Part shown: positions 1 through 6,168 of the stretch, piece after piece | Numbering within the stretch: the stretch's first letter is position 1 | Layout of the letters: each line of letters opens with the position of its first letter | Assembly: GCA_900751755.1 (NCBI GenBank) | Contig: CAADSP010000072.1 | Coordinates: 1-9,915 of the forward strand | Source: an uncultured Collinsella sp. | Lineage (GTDB): Bacteria > Actinomycetota > Coriobacteriia > Coriobacteriales > Coriobacteriaceae | DNA length: 9,915 bases | Direction: 5' to 3' | Position numbers and translations under genes: made by a program | Notes under the pieces: generated by a model | Told to the model about the DNA's origin: nothing | What the model saw: the letters and a program-made list of their open reading frames with translations, nothing else | Databases searched by the model: none

Positions 1-780
1 GGCGGTTGCAGCCGCGGCGGTCGCCGCAGCATCCCGAGCGGCGGCGGCTGCGGCTGCGGCCTTCTCGGCCTCGACGAAGGCCTTGGGCTTGCGACCGCGA
101 CGGTGCGGGCGCAAAGCCGGATCGACAACGGGAACTTCGCTGGCCTCGACAGGCGCAGCGGGCTCAACAGGCGATGTGCCCTCCCCTGCCGCGGAACGGA
201 CCGAAGCCTCAGTGAGCTCGGGGGTTACCTGATCGGCAACCTGCTCGGCCTTAGCAGCCGTGCGACGGCGTGTGCGCGGTACCGACTTCTCGGTCGGCTG
301 GTCGGCGACAGGGGTCTCGGTGGCGGCAGGCGTCTCGGGCACAGACGGAGCTGCAAGCTCGGTCAGAGCCGCGGCCTCGCGCTCGGCAGCACGACGGCGG
401 GCGCGCACCACCTGAGCCTCGCTAATCTGCGCCAACGCACGTGCCTGCGCGACCTCATCGGAAATCGGCGCCGAGGAGTCAGCTGCAACGGTGCGCTTGA
501 CGCGCGTCATGCGCGTGGTACGGCGCTTGGGCTTGGTGACCTCCTCGCCGTCAGCAGCAGGCTTGGCCGTGCGGCGCGTACGCTTGGGCTTTGCCGGAGC
601 AGCCTCCTCACCAGTTGCAGGCACGGCCTTCTCAGCCGTTGCAGGCGTAGGCGTCGAAGCAGCCTTAGGCGTCTCAGGAGCCGAGGCATGCGCGGGCGCC
701 GCGACCTGGTCCGACGCAACCGGTGCAGCGGGAGCGGCTTGCGTCGTCGTTATTTCGTTTTCTTGCTGTTGATCAGACAC
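1..780 (-). CDS. rho: Probable transcription termination factor Rho, N-terminal low-complexity extension (partial, C-terminus off the left edge)
   Basis: Reading the minus strand from a GTG at 780-778 gives 260 uninterrupted codons to the window edge. An in-frame TGA at 792-790 lies just upstream and the first in-frame ATG is only near codon 90, so GTG is the likely start; its Shine-Dalgarno is weak (AAGAAAG about 14 nt upstream). The protein begins MSDQQQENEI and is rich in Ala, Pro, Thr and Glu. Short basic patches recur: KPKRTRR near residue 64, KPKRRTTRMTRVKR near 83, RARRR near 126, RTRRR near 169, and RPHRRGRKPK near 224. An eight-Ala run follows. This pattern is expected of a disordered, nucleic-acid-binding tail. 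No catalytic domain lies inside the window. Rho is inferred because actinobacterial Rho proteins often carry such N-terminal extensions, and because argS lies directly upstream on the same strand, as in the argS-lysA-hom-thrC-thrB-rho cluster of mycobacteria. Alternatives are IF-2-like, RNase E/G-like or HU-like proteins with similar tails. Confidence 0.6.
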   Translation of the reverse strand, partial: MSDQQQENEITTTQAAPAAPVASDQVAAPAHASAPETPKAASTPTPATAEKAVPATGEEAAPAKPKRTRRTAKPAADGEEVTKPKRRTTRMTRVKRTVAADSSAPISDEVAQARALAQISEAQVVRARRRAAEREAAALTELAAPSVPETPAATETPVADQPTEKSVPRTRRRTAAKAEQVADQVTPELTEASVRSAAGEGTSPVEPAAPVEASEVPVVDPALRPHRRGRKPKAFVEAEKAAAAAAAARDAAATAAAATA

Positions 781-923
781 AGTGTTTGCTCAACTTTCTT
801 TTCAAGCCCTGTGATCACATGCTCCCTGCATAAACCTTCAGGGCGGCTAAACAGTCTAGTTCCGTTCAAAACGACGGACATCATTGATCTGTATCGAGAT
901 GATTGCGTCATATACGCAGCGTT
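781..923 (-). promoter_or_regulatory. Probable 5' leader of the presumed rho gene
   Basis: About 140 nt separate the candidate promoter from the GTG start and contain no credible gene. The leader includes a 10-bp perfect palindrome, TGTGATCACA, at 810-819, close to the start codon. It also includes a small hairpin with CCCTG at 824-828 pairing with CAGGG at 839-843. Rho genes in several bacteria are autoregulated through their leader, which would suit an untranslated region of this length. That role is inference. No known riboswitch was recognised. Confidence 0.3.
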
Positions 924-951
924 AGTGTAACACAACCGCCGCCACCTGCAA
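924..951 (-). promoter_or_regulatory. Candidate sigma-70 type promoter for the presumed rho gene
   Basis: On the minus strand a TTGCAG (951-946) is followed after 16 nt by TACACT (929-924). TACACT matches the -10 consensus at 4 of 6 positions and carries an extended TGT just upstream. Transcription would start near 917. The match is moderate and no other evidence supports it. Confidence 0.35.
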
Positions 952-1035
952 CTTAGTCATTGGGAACGCTCTTAAACGACTAGTCAAAAGGGGCACTCTT
1001 TGGTTTAACACCCACAAATCTGACTGCCTCCGCCA

Positions 1036-1186
1036 AAACTATGGCGGTTTACTACGATGAATCGCTCAACCGCGACCACTCCGAAACTTGTTGAACTAAA
1101 ACCGCAGGTAGATGCCCTGCACTTTTTTGCGAAAAGCTGGCGTGGTTGGAATTTCTCATATTCATCGTAGTAAACCGGCATAGTTT
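1036..1186. repeat. MITE-like or palindromic element with 27-bp terminal inverted repeats
   Basis: Positions 1036-1062 and 1160-1186 are inverted copies over 27 bp with a single G:G mismatch (1044/1178). The core read inward from each end is GGTTTACTACGATGAAT. The 97-bp interior holds a small hairpin (GCAGG 1104-1108 with CCTGC 1116-1120) and a weaker continuation of the long stem (CAACC 1068-1072 with GGTTG 1144-1148). The left end can also fold locally, CCGCCA 1030-1035 with TGGCGG 1042-1047. There is no open reading frame and no obvious target-site duplication. It sits between the argS terminator and the rho promoter. Such a structure fits a non-autonomous mobile repeat, a structured RNA or a large operator. 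Confidence 0.6.
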
Positions 1187-1230
1187 CGTATTTCCAGCAG
1201 TTCCAAATTCGTCAATACGTCGGCGTTTGC

Positions 1231-1263
1231 AAAAAGCCCGACCTCCGCATGGAGATCGGGCTT
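1231..1263 (-). terminator. Rho-independent terminator of argS
   Basis: A 13-bp stem (1234-1246 with 1251-1263, one G-T wobble) closes a 4-nt loop. On the minus strand it is followed by a run of five T (complement of A 1231-1235). It begins about 46 nt after the argS stop codon and is oriented to end argS transcription before the repeat element and rho. The strong GC stem plus U-tract is a textbook intrinsic terminator. Confidence 0.9.
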
Positions 1264-1309
1264 ATAGGGCTCAGCAAAGCCGAACCAACACGGTTAAATG
1301 ACCCGCAGC

Positions 1310-3163
1310 TTACATCTGCTCGGGAGCGGAGACACCAACAAGGGTGAGCACCAGGGCGAGCGTCACGCGGGCGGCATCGCAAGCGGCCAGACGGGCACGC
1401 GAAAGCTCGGGGTCGACGGGACGGCCCTCGCTCGGCAGCACCTGGCAGGCAGCGTAGAAGCTGTGGAAGTCGCCGGCAAGCTCCTCGGCAAAGTGCGTCA
1501 GACGGAACGGGGCGCGGTCGCGAGCGCAGCTGGCGATGAGGTCGGTGAGCTCGTTGAGCTTACGCGAAAGGGCAAGCTCGGTCGGGTCGGTCAGCAGCGA
1601 GTAATCGACGTTCTCGCCGATGGCCTTCTCGGCGACGGCCTTCATGCCCATCTCGTCAGCCTGCTCGGGCGTAACGTCGGCGGCACGGCGCAGGATGGAG
1701 CACACGCGGGCGTGAGCATACTGCACGTAATAGACCGGGTTGGAGTTGTCGCGCTTCTTAACGGCCTCAATATCGAAGTCGACCATCTGGTTGGAGCTCT
1801 TGGAGATGAGCGTGTAGCGAGCGGCATCGGAGCCGACCTCGTCGACGAGCTCCTGCAGGGTCACCATGGTGCCCTTGCGCTTGGACATTCGGACGGGCTT
1901 GCCGTTACGCAGCAGGTTGACGAGCTGGCCCAGCAGAACCTCAAACTTGCCGGGATAGCCAAGGGCGTCGCAGACGCAGCGGACGCGCTCGATGTAGCCG
2001 TGGTGGTCGGCACCCCAGATGTCGATGACGTGGTCGACGCGCTGGAACTTATCCCAGTGATAGGCAACGTCGGAGGCGAAGTAGGTGTACTCGCCGTCGG
2101 ACTTGATCAGGACGCGGTCCTTGTCATCGCCCAGGTCGGTGGAGCGAAACCACAGGGCGCCGTCCTTGGTGTAGAGGTAGCCCATCTTGTCGAGCTTCTC
2201 AAAAGCGCGGTCGACGGCGGAGGTGCCGGCGGTCTCACCCTCGGTGTCCTTCACATACAGCGAACGCTCGGAGTACCAACGATCGAAGTCGCAATTGACG
2301 GCGTGGCAGAGGTCGCGCATGTTGTCGACCATCTTCACATAGCCGCGCTCGCGGAAGCTCTCCATACGCTCCTGCGGATCGGCCTCGACCCACTTATCGC
2401 CATCGGTGCGCCAGAACTCGGCGGCCTCGTCGATGATGTAGTCGCCGCCATAGGAGTCCTTGCCCAGGGTCTCGGCAAAGTTGTCCTGGTACGGATGGGT
2501 CTCGGGATGCTCGTCGTTCTCGTCGGCAACAAAGGCGTCGCGGTCGGCGATCAGCAGCTTGTGAGCCTCGTCGATATCCACGCCCTGCTTGGCGATGATG
2601 TCGGCAAGCTGCATATAGCGCGTGCTGATGGAGTTGCCGAAGGTGTTCATCTGAGAGCCGTGGTCGTTGATGTAGAACTCACGCTGGATGTCGTAACCGG
2701 CGTGATCCATAACGCGGCAGAGCGAGTCGCCCAGCGCGGCCCAGCGGCCGTGGCCGATGTGCATGGGGCCGACGGGGTTGGCGGAAACGAACTCGACCTG
2801 GGTCTTCAGGCCACCACCGACGTTGGACTTAGCGAAGTCCATACCCTTCTCGCGAGCCTCGCCAAAGATGGCATTCTTGACGGCAACGGAGAGGTAGAAG
2901 TTGATGAAGCCGGGGCCTGCGATCTCGACCTTCTCGATCGCGGGGTCCTCGGGCATATGGGCAACGATGGCCTCGGCGATCTTGCGCGGGGCGCAGTGGG
3001 CCAGCTTGGCGGACTTCAGGGCCATGGTAGAGGTCCACTCGCCATGAGAAGTGTCAGCCGGTCGCTCGATAGCGCAATCGTCAAGTTCAAATGCGGAAAG
3101 GTCGCCGGCCTCCTGGGCCGCAGCAAGCGCAGCGCGTACCAGCTCTTCAATCTTCTCGGGCAT
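1310..3163 (-). CDS. argS: Arginyl-tRNA synthetase
   Basis: This cytosolic class I aminoacyl-tRNA synthetase charges tRNA-Arg with arginine using ATP. The 617-residue protein has the N-terminal additional domain (about 1-115) with GPGFINFYL. The HIGH signature is at 135-138 within SANPVGPMHIGHGR, and GADHHGYIERV lies near 384. A KMSKS-type loop, MSKRKG, is at about 426-431. The C-terminal DALR anticodon-binding domain begins around YVQYAHARV. At 617 residues it is longer than the roughly 550-580 typical of many bacterial ArgS; the extra length seems to lie between the HIGH and KMSK motifs. The ATG at 3163 is chosen because AAGGAGG sits 5 nt upstream and the protein then begins MPEKIEELVR. An in-frame start at 3253 would add 30 residues unlike the family. 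The gene has its own terminator and is divergent from carD. Confidence 0.97.
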   Translation of the reverse strand: MPEKIEELVRAALAAAQEAGDLSAFELDDCAIERPADTSHGEWTSTMALKSAKLAHCAPRKIAEAIVAHMPEDPAIEKVEIAGPGFINFYLSVAVKNAIFGEAREKGMDFAKSNVGGGLKTQVEFVSANPVGPMHIGHGRWAALGDSLCRVMDHAGYDIQREFYINDHGSQMNTFGNSISTRYMQLADIIAKQGVDIDEAHKLLIADRDAFVADENDEHPETHPYQDNFAETLGKDSYGGDYIIDEAAEFWRTDGDKWVEADPQERMESFRERGYVKMVDNMRDLCHAVNCDFDRWYSERSLYVKDTEGETAGTSAVDRAFEKLDKMGYLYTKDGALWFRSTDLGDDKDRVLIKSDGEYTYFASDVAYHWDKFQRVDHVIDIWGADHHGYIERVRCVCDALGYPGKFEVLLGQLVNLLRNGKPVRMSKRKGTMVTLQELVDEVGSDAARYTLISKSSNQMVDFDIEAVKKRDNSNPVYYVQYAHARVCSILRRAADVTPEQADEMGMKAVAEKAIGENVDYSLLTDPTELALSRKLNELTDLIASCARDRAPFRLTHFAEELAGDFHSFYAACQVLPSEGRPVDPELSRARLAACDAARVTLALVLTLVGVSAPEQM

Positions 3164-3505
3164 AGATCCTCCTTGTGTTAAAGCCCCCGAGCTCTTGGTC
3201 ACTCGTAGGGCAAAAGCCAGAGTTTGTAGCACTCTATCACAAGCGACGGGCACTGTCGCAGGGTAAAGCTAATAGATATTGCATATGCACAAAAATGACT
3301 ACAGCTTGTATGGAGTCACTCAAAGATGCCGGTCTGCCTGCAGATTATGCAGGCGTTGAAAATGCATAAAGGTGTGAATGAGCTGCGTCTGTTATCGAAT
3401 ACTCTTACCTATCGGAGTTGTGTGCTTTTCCTGCATAAAGTACGGGTTTGCGCACGTCAGCGTGTTATTCTAGACATACGTAAATTCGTATAAGTTGGAG
3501 GTAGC
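3164..3505. other. Divergent argS/carD intergenic region with TGCAT-type motifs
   Basis: This 342-bp stretch carries no convincing gene and should hold promoters for both flanking genes. Visible structure includes the palindrome TGCATATGCA at 3280-3289 and a hairpin of GCCTGCA 3336-3342 with TGCAGGC 3348-3354 (5-nt loop). TGCATAAAG-like words occur at 3363-3371 and 3432-3440, and an ATACG/CGTAT inverted repeat lies at 3476-3491, just ahead of the carD ribosome binding site. A weak candidate carD promoter is TTGCGC near 3449, then 17 nt, then TAGACA near 3472. These could be operators, but no regulator is identified. Confidence 0.4.
3231..3259 (-). promoter_or_regulatory. Candidate promoter of argS
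   Basis: The minus strand shows GCGACA (3259-3254), a 17-nt spacer, and TAGAGT (3236-3231) preceded by an extended -10 TGA. Each hexamer matches the sigma-70 consensus at 4 of 6 positions. It would give a leader of roughly 60 nt ending in the strong AAGGAGG of argS. Confidence 0.4.
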
Positions 3506-3991
3506 ATGTTCTCAATCGGTCAACACGTCATTCATCCGGGCCAGGGAGTCTGCACCGTCGTCGGTTTTAGGGACGACACACCGCAGCCCATGCTGCTGCT
3601 CGAGACCAAGCAGGGACATGCGCAGACGATCCTCATGTACCCCGTGGCGCAGGCCGACCGTCTGCACGCCGCCATCTCTCAGCAAGATGCCGAGCACCTG
3701 CTGAGCCACTATGACGAGCTGGAGTGCGACACCTTTACCGAGCGCAACAGCTCGCTTGAGGAGACACACTTTAAGCAGCAGCTCAAGCTGGGCGCGCCCG
3801 AGACGGTCCGCGTGGCAAAGACCATGATGCACCGCATTCGCCAGGCCGAGGAAGCTGATAAAAAACCCAGCTCCTACTACATGCGCGTACTCAAGGAGGC
3901 CAAACGCCGCTCCATCGAGGAGTTCGCCGTGGCCCTTGGTGTCACCGAGGAGGCCGCCGAAGCCCGCCTAGCCCAAGCCGCCCTCAACTAA
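3506..3991 (+). CDS. carD: CarD family transcriptional regulator
   Basis: CarD proteins bind the RNA polymerase beta subunit through a Tudor-like domain and stabilise the open promoter complex, setting rRNA and growth-related transcription in Actinobacteria. The 161-residue product is close in length to mycobacterial CarD (about 162). Residues 1-60 (FSIGQHVIHPGQGVC and following beta-strand pattern) fit the RNA-polymerase-interacting domain. The remainder is helical and charged and ends in EEAAEARLAQAALN, fitting the DNA-binding helical domain. The sequence contains no tryptophan, although mycobacterial CarD uses a conserved Trp in its C-terminal domain to contact the -10 upstream fork; this copy may therefore be a divergent paralogue. 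The ATG at 3506 follows GGAGG at 3496-3500. The gene stands alone and is followed by its own terminator. Confidence 0.88.
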   Translation: MFSIGQHVIHPGQGVCTVVGFRDDTPQPMLLLETKQGHAQTILMYPVAQADRLHAAISQQDAEHLLSHYDELECDTFTERNSSLEETHFKQQLKLGAPETVRVAKTMMHRIRQAEEADKKPSSYYMRVLKEAKRRSIEEFAVALGVTEEAAEARLAQAALN

Positions 3992-4004
3992 CCCATCCGC
4001 GCCA

Positions 4005-4045
4005 AAAACCACCACAAAGGGAACAGGCACCTTTGTGGTGGTTTT
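4005..4045 (+). terminator. Intrinsic terminator after carD (copy 1 of a repeated hairpin)
   Basis: A perfect 16-bp stem (4005-4020 with 4030-4045) encloses the 9-nt loop GAACAGGCA and ends in TTTT on the plus strand. The A-rich left foot also gives a T-run on the minus strand, so it may work in both directions. The same hairpin recurs at 4715-4755 with one loop base changed. Confidence 0.85.
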
Positions 4046-4099
4046 CTTGTTCTAGTAGTATTCATTCTTATCGATACCCACGAGCACAAGGAGTCTCTT

Positions 4100-4699
4100 A
4101 TGGCAGAGCCGCTTACCGCCGGAATCACCCGCGACCGCGCGTTCGAACTGCTCAATGAGCACAACAAGGACCCGTTCCATATCACCCATGGCGAGACGGT
4201 CGAGGGCACCATGCGCTACTTTGCGCGCGAGTTCGACCCCGAAAACGAGGAGTTTTGGGGCATCGTCGGTCTGCTGCACGACCTGGATTGGGAGGAGCAT
4301 GAGGACGACCCCATGAACCACACCATCTATGCTGCCAAGATTCTTAAGGATGAAGGTGCGTCTCCCGAGCTCATTCGCGCCATCCAGACGCACACGTCGG
4401 ACTTCAATACCTCGCTGCCCAAACCCGAGCTGCAGATGGAAAAGATACTGTTTGCCTGCGATGAGCTCACCGGCCTGATCGGCGCTGCAGTTATCATGCG
4501 CCCGAGCAAGAGCGTTATGGACTTTACGACCAAGTCGCTCAAGAAGAAGTTCAAGGACAAACGCTTTGCCGCCGGCTGCTCGCGCGACGTGATTTCGCAG
4601 GGCGCCGAGATGTTGGGCTGGGAGCTCCCCGAGCTCTTTGACCGCACCATCGCGGCCATGCAGTCCTTCGCCCCCGACCGAGATACCTTCCAGGCCTAA
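4100..4699 (+). CDS. HD-domain metal-dependent phosphohydrolase-like protein
   Basis: The product is 199 residues with a single HD-type domain. Candidate metal ligands in order are H30 (ITHGE), the HD doublet H60-D61 (GLLHDLDW), H74 (MNHTIYAAK), H98 (IQTHTSD) and D121 (FACDELTG). This matches the spacing of HD/HDIG hydrolases, which act on nucleotides or other phosphorylated substrates; the actual substrate cannot be told from sequence. No membrane segment or partner domain is seen, so it is probably a soluble stand-alone enzyme. The lysine-rich stretch TKSLKKKFKDKR lies near 144-155. The ATG at 4100 follows AAGGAG at 4088-4093. It lies downstream of carD but is separated from it by a strong terminator. 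It probably has its own promoter in the 50-bp gap, although only weak -35/-10 matches are visible there. Confidence 0.85.
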   Translation: MAEPLTAGITRDRAFELLNEHNKDPFHITHGETVEGTMRYFAREFDPENEEFWGIVGLLHDLDWEEHEDDPMNHTIYAAKILKDEGASPELIRAIQTHTSDFNTSLPKPELQMEKILFACDELTGLIGAAVIMRPSKSVMDFTTKSLKKKFKDKRFAAGCSRDVISQGAEMLGWELPELFDRTIAAMQSFAPDRDTFQA

Positions 4700-4714
4700 C
4701 CGTCAACGCCACCT

Positions 4715-4755
4715 AAAACCACCACAAAGGGGACAGGCACCTTTGTGGTGGTTTT
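4715..4755. terminator. Bidirectional intrinsic terminator between convergent genes (copy 2 of a repeated hairpin)
   Basis: A perfect 16-bp stem (4715-4730 with 4740-4755) encloses the loop GGACAGGCA. It is followed by TTTTTGTTT-like sequence on the plus strand and a TTTT on the minus strand. It lies between the stop codons of the HD-domain gene (4699) and proA (4770) and so can end both transcripts. It differs from the 4005-4045 hairpin by one base in 41. Confidence 0.88.
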
Positions 4756-4769
4756 TGTTTGCGCGGGCG

Positions 4770-6056
4770 TTAGGGACGGACCTGGCCGGTGCCGCGGAGC
4801 TTGTATTTGTAGGTGGTGAGGGCCTCGGCGGCAAAGGGGCCACGGGCGTGGAGTTTTTGGGTCGAGATGCCGATCTCGGCCCCCAGGCCAAACTCGCCGC
4901 CGTCAGTGAAGCGAGTGCTGGCGTTGGAGTACACGGCCGAGGCATCGACAGCATCGAGGAAGCGCTCGCAAGCATCCGTATCCTCGGCAACGATGGCCTC
5001 GGAGTGCATCGTGCCGTAGCGGTTGATGTGTGCGATGGCCTCGTCCTCGTTTGCCACGACCTTCACGCTCATCTCGAGCGCCAGGTACTCGCGACCCCAG
5101 TCCTCCTCAGTCGCGGCGACGTAGTCATCGCCCTCCACAAGCCCGGCATCGGCGCATGCGGCGCAGGTTGCCTCGTCGCCGTGAATGAGCACGCCGTGGT
5201 CATGCAGCACGGTCACGACCGCGGGCAAAAACGCATCGGCCACAGCACGGTCGACCAGCAGCGACTCGGCGGCATTGCACACGCCTACGCGCTGGGTCTT
5301 GGCATTAACGATAATGTTGAGCGCCTTATCAAAGTCGGCGGATTCATGCACGTAGATGTGGCAGTTGCCCGTGCCCGTCTCGATCACCGGCACAAGCGAC
5401 TCGCGCACGCAGCGCTGGATCAGGCCTGCACCTCCGCGCGGAATGAGTACGTCGACAATACCGCGGAGCTTCATGAGCTCGCCGGTGGCCTCGCGGTCGG
5501 TGGACTCGATCATCGACACGGCCTCGCGCGGGAAGCCCTTGGCCTCGAGCGCATCGGCCAGCAGCTCGGCGATCATGGCACACGAGTGATAGGCCAGCGA
5601 GCCGCCGCGTAGAATGCAGGCGTTGCCGGTACGGATGCAGATGCCTGCGGCGTCGGCCGTCACGTTGGGGCGCGCCTCGTAGACCATGGCGACCAGACCC
5701 AACGGCACGCTCACGCGGGTCAGGTCCACACCGCTCGCAAGCACGCGGTGGTCGAGCACGCGGCCGACGGGATCGGGCAGCTCGGCGAGCTTCTCCAAAC
5801 CGGCGGCCATGCCCTCGACGCGCTCAGGCGTCAGCAGCAGACGGTCGAGCAGACCGGCCGAAGTGCCCGCATCGCGCGCGGCGGACATATCGAGCTCGTT
5901 GGCGGCGACGATGGAGTCGACACCGTTGCGCAGTGCTGCGGCCATGGCGCGCACGGCCTCCTGACGCTGCTCATCGCTCGCCGTGGCAAGCGAGGCCGAC
6001 GCTGCCTTGGCGGCAACGGCAAGATCGTGGACATACGTGGCTATATCGACCGACAT
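4770..6056 (-). CDS. proA: Glutamate-5-semialdehyde dehydrogenase (gamma-glutamyl phosphate reductase)
   Basis: This cytosolic enzyme carries out the second step of proline synthesis, NADPH-dependent reduction of gamma-glutamyl phosphate to glutamate-5-semialdehyde. The 428-residue protein is close to the usual length of about 415-420. Visible family motifs are VYEARPNVT near 125-133, IRTGNACILRGG near 141-152, IPRGG near 205 and the catalytic-cysteine region QRVGVCNAAE with C260. The C-terminal signature STRFTDGGEFGLGAEIGIST is followed by QKLHARGP. The ATG at 6056 gives the expected N-terminus; AGGAG/AAAGGG lie 7-16 nt upstream. The gene is divergent from the peptidase gene across 112 bp and separated from proB by that gene, so unlike the common proBA operon it needs its own promoter. 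Confidence 0.97.
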   Translation of the reverse strand: MSVDIATYVHDLAVAAKAASASLATASDEQRQEAVRAMAAALRNGVDSIVAANELDMSAARDAGTSAGLLDRLLLTPERVEGMAAGLEKLAELPDPVGRVLDHRVLASGVDLTRVSVPLGLVAMVYEARPNVTADAAGICIRTGNACILRGGSLAYHSCAMIAELLADALEAKGFPREAVSMIESTDREATGELMKLRGIVDVLIPRGGAGLIQRCVRESLVPVIETGTGNCHIYVHESADFDKALNIIVNAKTQRVGVCNAAESLLVDRAVADAFLPAVVTVLHDHGVLIHGDEATCAACADAGLVEGDDYVAATEEDWGREYLALEMSVKVVANEDEAIAHINRYGTMHSEAIVAEDTDACERFLDAVDASAVYSNASTRFTDGGEFGLGAEIGISTQKLHARGPFAAEALTTYKYKLRGTGQVRP

Positions 6057-6099
6057 GGGCGGCCCTTTCTCCTAGAAGTTTGCAACCATGGTAGCCGAT

Positions 6100-6130
6100 T
6101 TGCGCATGGCCTCGCCCGCGGCGGTAGAAT
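6100..6130 (+). promoter_or_regulatory. Candidate promoter of the prolyl-aminopeptidase-like gene
   Basis: TAGAAT at 6125-6130 matches the -10 consensus at 5 of 6 positions and lies about 38 nt upstream of the start codon. The best upstream partner is TTGCGC at 6100-6105, with a long 19-nt spacer. It lies in the divergent proA/peptidase gap, where TTGACC near 6136-6131 on the minus strand is an incomplete hint of an overlapping proA promoter. Confidence 0.35.
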
Positions 6131-6168
6131 TGGTCAACCCGAAACACCGCAACGAACGGAAGACTCAC

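Noticed and set aside
810..819. TGTGATCACA palindrome considered as a CRP-type site
   Set aside because: The half-sites lack the 6-bp spacer of CRP sites, and it lies downstream of the candidate promoter close to the start codon.
103..930. A 275-codon plus-strand frame rich in Arg, Leu, Gly and Ser
   Set aside because: It is antisense to the Ala/Pro/Arg-rich minus-strand frame, which has the natural amino-acid pattern and ends upstream at a stop just before its GTG.
1298..3181. A 627-codon open frame on the plus strand across the whole of argS
   Set aside because: It is the exact antisense of argS, whose HIGH and MSKRKG motifs and strong Shine-Dalgarno make it certain. Long antisense frames are expected where third codon positions are nearly all G or C.
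3164..3260. T-box riboswitch for argS
   Set aside because: No T-box consensus or antiterminator structure is seen in the short leader.
3296..3369. A 24-codon plus-strand ORF in the argS/carD gap ending ESLKDAGLPADYAGVENA, considered as a leader peptide
   Set aside because: It has no ribosome binding site and no arginine codons, and it overlaps a hairpin. Nothing distinguishes it from chance.
4638..5612. A 324-codon plus-strand frame over the proA 3' half, running through the terminator at 4715-4755
   Set aside because: It crosses a strong terminator and overlaps two well-supported genes, and its composition is that of an antisense shadow.
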